Below, in pieces: positions 59,882-64,000 of a DNA stretch of 64,000 bases (its first letter is position 1; every line of letters begins with the position of its first letter). The stretch is from JAWOLE01 sp963815655 (GTDB lineage: Bacteria > Acidobacteriota > Thermoanaerobaculia > UBA5066 > Gp7-AA6), in contig CAWFHK010000001.1 in the NCBI GenBank assembly GCA_963815655.1, positions 3,906,001 through 3,970,000 on the forward strand, read 5' to 3'. The notes beneath the pieces were generated by a model. The model searched no databases. It worked only from the letters and a program-made list of their open reading frames with translations, and was not told the DNA's origin. A program made the position numbers and the translations under genes.

Positions 59882-60891
59882 CGCAGCTCCTCGGCCCCGG
59901 TCGGCAGCTCGACGGCCGACGCCCGCTTCCCGCGGGCCGGGCGCGCGATCAGGTAGAGAGCCCCGGGCACGAGCCAGACGAACTCCCGGGCGCGCCGCGC
60001 GAGCGCGTACGCCGCGCCCTGCGCCGCCGCGAGCCCGAGCAGGACGAAGATCCCGACCCGGACCCCTTCGGCGCTGCCGGCCCTCGCCGGGACCCAGAGG
60101 AACATGTTGTTGAGCGCCATGGCCATCGCTTCGACGGCGAACGCGGTCGGCCACCCGGCGCCGGGCGCCACGAGGCGCAGGATGAGATACGTCTCGACCA
60201 GTCCCCCGCACCAGCCGAGAAAGCTCAGGCCGACGGCCGCCCCGAACCGTCCGCGCCGCCTCGCGTAGAAGCCGCGGATGTCGGCATCCACGCGCTGAGC
60301 GGCTTCCTGGTACCGGCCGACCCGCGCGGCGAGGAACCTCCAGCGCGCGAGCCACCGCAGGATCGGGGCGTAGGTCCCCCGGAAGAGCGACCACGTCAGC
60401 AGGACAAAGAGCGCGCCCAGCACGGCGACCCCGCCGAGGGCCCCCCAGCGCGCCCCCGCGGGCAGAGGAAAGCGGACCAGGCAGACCGTCACTCCGCCGA
60501 CGATGAAGACCCACTGGGCCAGCATGTCGGCGTGCTTGTGGATCGTGAGCGAGGCGAGCGCGCGGCCCGGCGGCAGCGTCCCGGTGAGCAGCCGGGCCTT
60601 GAGCGGCTCGCCCGCGACGCCTCCGGGCGCGACGTAGTTGACCGTGTACCCCGCGAGGTAGACGCCCATCAGGCGCGGCAGCGCGGAGAGAGGCAGGAGC
60701 GGATCGATCACGAGCCACCAGCCGAGCAGGAACGCGGCCTCCGCGAAGAAGTAGATCGCGACGAGCAGGACGAACCAGGCGCCGATCGCCTCCAGGTTCG
60801 AGGCGATCGCGGGCCAGCCGACCCGCCAGAAGAGCCAGGCGACGAGCGCCAGGCCCGCCAGCAGGAGCGCGCCCCGCGTGCTCCGGTTCAT
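59878..60891 (-). CDS. UPF0104/lysylphosphatidylglycerol-synthase-TM-like membrane protein
   Basis: This 337-residue polytopic protein has about eight helices. It contains the family patterns AGYTVNYVAPGGVAGEPLKARLL and SLTIHKHADMLAQW, and later MALNNMFLWVPARAGSAEGVRVGIF. These are the LPG_synthase_TM (UPF0104, AglD-type flippase-like) landmarks. Such proteins translocate or modify lipid-linked molecules; this one lacks any catalytic domain. In this operon it could flip the finished lipid across the membrane. It starts 19 bases after ispH and overlaps the HAD gene by four bases. Confidence 0.87.
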   Translation of the reverse strand: MNRSTRGALLLAGLALVAWLFWRVGWPAIASNLEAIGAWFVLLVAIYFFAEAAFLLGWWLVIDPLLPLSALPRLMGVYLAGYTVNYVAPGGVAGEPLKARLLTGTLPPGRALASLTIHKHADMLAQWVFIVGGVTVCLVRFPLPAGARWGALGGVAVLGALFVLLTWSLFRGTYAPILRWLARWRFLAARVGRYQEAAQRVDADIRGFYARRRGRFGAAVGLSFLGWCGGLVETYLILRLVAPGAGWPTAFAVEAMAMALNNMFLWVPARAGSAEGVRVGIFVLLGLAAAQGAAYALARRAREFVWLVPGALYLIARPARGKRASAVELPTGAEELR

Positions 60892-60910
60892 GGAAGGGGC
60901 TCCGCGCGCC

Positions 60911-61888
60911 TCACGCCGTCGGGAGAAGCGCCTTCAGTTCGACCGGGAGGGGAAAGTTCACGTCCTCCTGCACCGTTTCGAACTCCTCGACGGACTCGAC
61001 GCCCAGACTTTCGCGCGCGTAGTCCACGACTTCGCGCACGAGGATCTCCGGCGCGGACGCGCTCGCGGTCAGGCCGAGGACCCGGACGCCCGAGAGCCAT
61101 TCCGGCCGGATGTCCATCGCCCGCTCGATCAGGTACGACGGGACGTTGTGCGCGCGGCCGACCTCGCAGAGGCGAAGGGAGTTGGAGCTGTTGGGCGCGC
61201 CGAGCACCAGGAGGGCGTCCACGTGCGGCGCCATCGCGCGCACCGCGTCCTGCCGGTTCTGGGTGGCGTAGCAGATGTCCCCCTTGGGCGGGCTGACCAT
61301 GTCGGGGAAGCGGCGCTTCAGGACCTCGACGATCTCGCGCGTGTCGTCGAGCGAGAGTGTCGTCTGGGTCAGGTACGCCACCCTGCCGGGATCGGGGACC
61401 TCCACCGTCTCGGCCTCTTCCCGGTTCCCGACCAGGCGGATCGCCCCGGGCGCCTCTCCGAGCGTGCCGATCGTCTCGTCGTGGTCGTGATGCCCGATCA
61501 GGAGAATCGTGTAGTTCTTCTTCGCGTAGTGGATCGCCTCGAGGTGGACCTTCGTGACGAGCGGGCAGGTCGCGTCAATTGTCTTCAGCTGCTTGCGGCG
61601 GGCGTCGGCCCGCACCGTCGGCGAGATGCCGTGGGCCGAATAGATGAGCCACGACCCGTCGGGGACCTCGTTGACCTCCTCGACGAAGACAGCCCCCTTC
61701 TCCCGCAGCTCGTCCACGACGTAGCGGTTGTGGATGATCTCCTTTCGCACGTAGACCGGGCCGTCGCAGACCTGCAGCGCCCGGTCCACGACGTCGATCG
61801 CGCGCACGACGCCGGCGCAGAAGCCGCGCAGCCCCGCCACGAGGAGCTTCTCGACGCGCGCCGCGCCGGGATCCGTCGCTACGACCAT
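60911..61888 (-). CDS. ispH: 4-hydroxy-3-methylbut-2-enyl diphosphate reductase
   Basis: IspH is the last enzyme of the MEP isoprenoid pathway and makes IPP and DMAPP through a [4Fe-4S] centre. The 325-residue protein has the three cluster cysteines at Cys24 (GFCAG), Cys108 (ATCPL) and Cys206 (DICYATQNRQ), plus HGISP and the catalytic-Glu block GHHDHDETIGTLGE. Its ATG overlaps the dxs stop by ten bases, so both MEP enzymes are made together. The N-terminus (MVVATDPGAARVEK) is slightly extended relative to the usual start at the second strand. Confidence 0.95.
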   Translation of the reverse strand: MVVATDPGAARVEKLLVAGLRGFCAGVVRAIDVVDRALQVCDGPVYVRKEIIHNRYVVDELREKGAVFVEEVNEVPDGSWLIYSAHGISPTVRADARRKQLKTIDATCPLVTKVHLEAIHYAKKNYTILLIGHHDHDETIGTLGEAPGAIRLVGNREEAETVEVPDPGRVAYLTQTTLSLDDTREIVEVLKRRFPDMVSPPKGDICYATQNRQDAVRAMAPHVDALLVLGAPNSSNSLRLCEVGRAHNVPSYLIERAMDIRPEWLSGVRVLGLTASASAPEILVREVVDYARESLGVESVEEFETVQEDVNFPLPVELKALLPTA

Positions 61889-63828
61889 GTCACCGTCTCC
61901 ACGGCCTTCTCCTCGTCACGCGGCGAGGCGGTCTTCTCTCCGGGCGCCGCGGCGCGCGCGAGCTCCGGGTAGAGCGTCAGGACCGTCTCCACGACGCCCG
62001 CCGCGTCGAGCTTCAGGTTCGCGCGCTGGAGCGCCTGCGGACTGTGCTCCACGAACTGGTCCGGGATCGCGTGGATCTTCAGCTTCCCGGCCGGAAGGCC
62101 GGCCGCGTGGAAGGCCTCGAGGACGCCGCTTCCGAAGCCGCCCGTCGCCAGGTGTTCCTCGAGCGTCAGGACGCGCGGCGCCATGAGCGCGATCCGGGAG
62201 AGAAGGTCCCCGTCCAGCGGCTTGGCGAACCGCGCGTCGGCCACGCCGCAATCGATTCCTCGCTCCTTCAGCGCGTCGGCGGCGGCGAGGGCCACCGCGA
62301 CCATCGAGCCGTAGGCGAGCAGGCAGAGGTCCTTCCCTTCGCGGAGGATCTCGCCGCGGCCGATCGGGATCTTCTTCAGCTCCGGGTCGAGCTCGACGCC
62401 CACGCCGAGCCCGCGCGGGTAACGGATCGTGAAGGGCCCGCCCGATTCGATCGCGGTGAAGAGCAGGTGCTGCAGCTCGTTCTCGTCCCTGGGCGCCGCG
62501 ACGACCATGTTCGGAAGGGAGCGGGTGTAGGTGATGTCGAAGATCCCGTGGTGGGTCTTCCCGTCGTCGCCGACGAGGCCAGCCCGGTCCGCGCAGATCG
62601 TCACCGGGAGGTTCTGCAGGCAGACGTCGTGGATCAGCTGGTCGAACGCGCGCTGCAGGAACGTGGAGTAGATCGCGACGACCGGCTTCCAGCCCGCCTT
62701 GGCCATGCCGGCCGCCATGATGACGGCGTGCTCCTCGGCGATGCCGACGTCGTAGACCCGTCCGGGGAAGCGCTTCTGGACCTCGATCAGGGCCGTCCCT
62801 TCGAGCATCGCGGCGCTGATCGCGACGATCTTCTCGTCTTTCTCCATGAGCCGCGAGAGCGTCTTCGCGAAGACCTGCGAGTAGGTGTAGCGCGCGCCCG
62901 GCCCGACGCTCGCCGACGGCGTGCCCGGCTGATGGAACTTGGAAGGGTTGTCCTCGGCGAGCTTGTAGCCCCGCCCCTTGTGGGTCAGGACGTGAACGAC
63001 GACCGGCGTGCCTTCCCGCGAGATGTCCTTGACGCTCTTCAAGGACTCGGCGAGCTCCTCGAGGTTGTGGCCGTCGACCGGGCCGATGTACTGGAGGCCC
63101 ATCTCCTCCCAGATCAGGTTGGGGAAGAAGAGCCCCTCCACCGAAGTCTTGACCTTGCGGGCGATCTTCCACGCCTCTTCCCCGAGCGGCAGCCTGGAGA
63201 GGAGCTTCTGGCCCGCTTCCGTCAGCTTCTGGTACTTGGGGTGGAGCATGAACCGGTTGCGCCAGTGCGCGAGCCAGCCGATGTTCTCGGAGATCGACCA
63301 GCCGTTGTCGTTGAAGATGACGACGAGCCTCTTCGGCTTCAGGTGGACGATGTTGTTCAGGGCCTCGTAGCTCGGCCCCGAGGTCAGGGCGCCGTCCCCC
63401 ACGACGGCGACGACGTAGGGCTCGCCCGGAGCGTTCTGAAGCGCGACCGCCATCCCGAGCGCGTAGGAGAGACCCGTCCCCGCGTGTCCGGCCGCGAGCA
63501 TGTCGTGTGGGCTCTCCGCCGGCTCCGCGAAGCCGGACAGCCCGCCGGGCGTGCGGATCGTCGCAAACCGGTCCCTCCGGCCCGTGACGAGCTTGTGGGT
63601 GTAGCACTGGTTCGACGTGTCCCAGACGATCCGGTCCCTGGGGCTGTCGAAGGCGCGGTGGAGGGCCAGGGTCAGCTCCACGACGCCGAGATTGGAGGCC
63701 AGGTGCCCGCCGGTCCGGGTGATCGTCTCCACGATCATGCCGCGGCATTCCTCCGCCACCTCGCCCAGCTCCTTGATGCTCAAGGCCTTCAGGTCCTGAG
63801 GGCCCTCGATCCCTTTCAGTCGCGACAT
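61879..63828 (-). CDS. dxs: 1-deoxy-D-xylulose-5-phosphate synthase
   Basis: DXS condenses pyruvate and glyceraldehyde 3-phosphate with thiamine diphosphate, the first step of the MEP pathway. The 649-residue protein has AAGGAG before the ATG. Landmarks are DTSNQCYTHKLVTGR, the TPP motif GDGALTS (144-150) to NDNGWS (173-178), the catalytic EEHAV Glu at 365-366, DRAGLVGDDGKTHHG and a normal C-terminal domain. It heads the long minus-strand gene train. Coupling with ispH and lipid-head-group genes suggests that the operon also supplies isoprenoid (for example polyprenyl) lipid. Confidence 0.96.
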   Translation of the reverse strand: MSRLKGIEGPQDLKALSIKELGEVAEECRGMIVETITRTGGHLASNLGVVELTLALHRAFDSPRDRIVWDTSNQCYTHKLVTGRRDRFATIRTPGGLSGFAEPAESPHDMLAAGHAGTGLSYALGMAVALQNAPGEPYVVAVVGDGALTSGPSYEALNNIVHLKPKRLVVIFNDNGWSISENIGWLAHWRNRFMLHPKYQKLTEAGQKLLSRLPLGEEAWKIARKVKTSVEGLFFPNLIWEEMGLQYIGPVDGHNLEELAESLKSVKDISREGTPVVVHVLTHKGRGYKLAEDNPSKFHQPGTPSASVGPGARYTYSQVFAKTLSRLMEKDEKIVAISAAMLEGTALIEVQKRFPGRVYDVGIAEEHAVIMAAGMAKAGWKPVVAIYSTFLQRAFDQLIHDVCLQNLPVTICADRAGLVGDDGKTHHGIFDITYTRSLPNMVVAAPRDENELQHLLFTAIESGGPFTIRYPRGLGVGVELDPELKKIPIGRGEILREGKDLCLLAYGSMVAVALAAADALKERGIDCGVADARFAKPLDGDLLSRIALMAPRVLTLEEHLATGGFGSGVLEAFHAAGLPAGKLKIHAIPDQFVEHSPQALQRANLKLDAAGVVETVLTLYPELARAAAPGEKTASPRDEEKAVETVTWS

Positions 63829-64000
63829 GGATCTCCTTGCCGTTGCCCGTCCTGGCGCGGGGCGCGTTCGACGTCCGTACCGTGTCCCGCTCTCGAGCCG
63901 ATGTGCCTCAAGTTATCGCGCTCCCCTGAATATACCAGCTTGATAGCATTCGGGTTTCAGCCCGCGAGGAGTCTTGCAATTCCATGGCCGGAGAGGCGAT
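63829..64000. other. Leader and promoter region of dxs; window end
   Basis: These 172 bases precede dxs on the minus strand. A TATATT (63934-63929, minus strand) could be a -10, but no -35 is convincing. A plus-strand ATG at 63984 (MAGEA) opens a frame to the window end, with GAGGAG some distance upstream; whether it is a gene start cannot be judged here. Confidence 0.35.

Noticed and set aside
63984..64000. Plus-strand ATG at the window end as a gene start
   Set aside because: Only a few codons are visible and the ribosome site is too distant to support a call.

Overview
The window is 64 kb of very GC-rich bacterial DNA, about two thirds G+C by eye. Genes are dense, and start and stop codons often overlap as ATGA or GTGA. 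Gene content suggests an Acidobacteriota relative, perhaps Thermoanaerobaculia-like: paralogous Vps10/BNR-repeat exoproteins, an M13 peptidase, dockerin and IPTL-type surface proteins, a Hanks kinase with TPRs, and many small dispersed repeats. This placement is an inference. No rRNA, tRNA, CRISPR array or intact transposase gene was seen.

Layout. 1-3.4 kb: the C-terminal end of a large membrane-attached protein, two unrecognised genes and a peptidoglycan-binding lysozyme-like gene, facing an SDR gene. 4.1-10.2 kb (minus): M13 peptidase, DsbD-alpha-like protein, TlpA-DUF4266 fusion, DUF3570 barrel and ApbE, an extracytoplasmic redox/flavinylation cluster whose apbE sits between two inverted copies of a MITE-like element. 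10.9-15.4 kb: Vps10/BNR protein and a Ste24-like protease. 15.5-19.7 kb: XRE regulator, NfeD/YuaF-like protein, DUF4019, flotillin, PspA and YbjQ, a membrane-stress operon with a palindromic operator over its first start codon. 20-33.7 kb: housekeeping and exported genes (AsmA-like, DinB, ABC exporter, long Gre factor, ChaN-PDZ, PlsC, YceI, neprosin-like lipoprotein, PLP lyase). 33.7-42 kb: repeat arrays, an HhH glycosylase, a second Vps10/BNR protein and a kinase-TPR protein. 42-48.8 kb: exported proteins, a glycosyltransferase, a frameshifted gene, and an adjacent cohesin-like/dockerin pair. 48.8-52.6 kb (minus): TolC, MacB-like permease and HlyD-type adaptor.

52.6-63.8 kb is one long minus-strand gene train: dxs, ispH, a UPF0104 membrane protein, HAD hydrolase, nucleotidyltransferase, ATP-grasp enzyme, class III aminotransferase, Gfo/Idh dehydrogenase, CDP-alcohol phosphotransferase and inositol-1-phosphate synthase. 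Together these could make, activate, aminate and attach an inositol-derived lipid head group. This is the best candidate for an undescribed system in the window.

Repeats are unusually rich. There are three families of dispersed 150-240 bp elements, two copies each (two with terminal inverted repeats), a 27-bp tandem array, and at least six loci of 7-8 bp tandem repeats. Each short-repeat locus has a different unit, and several run into the start or stop codons of genes.
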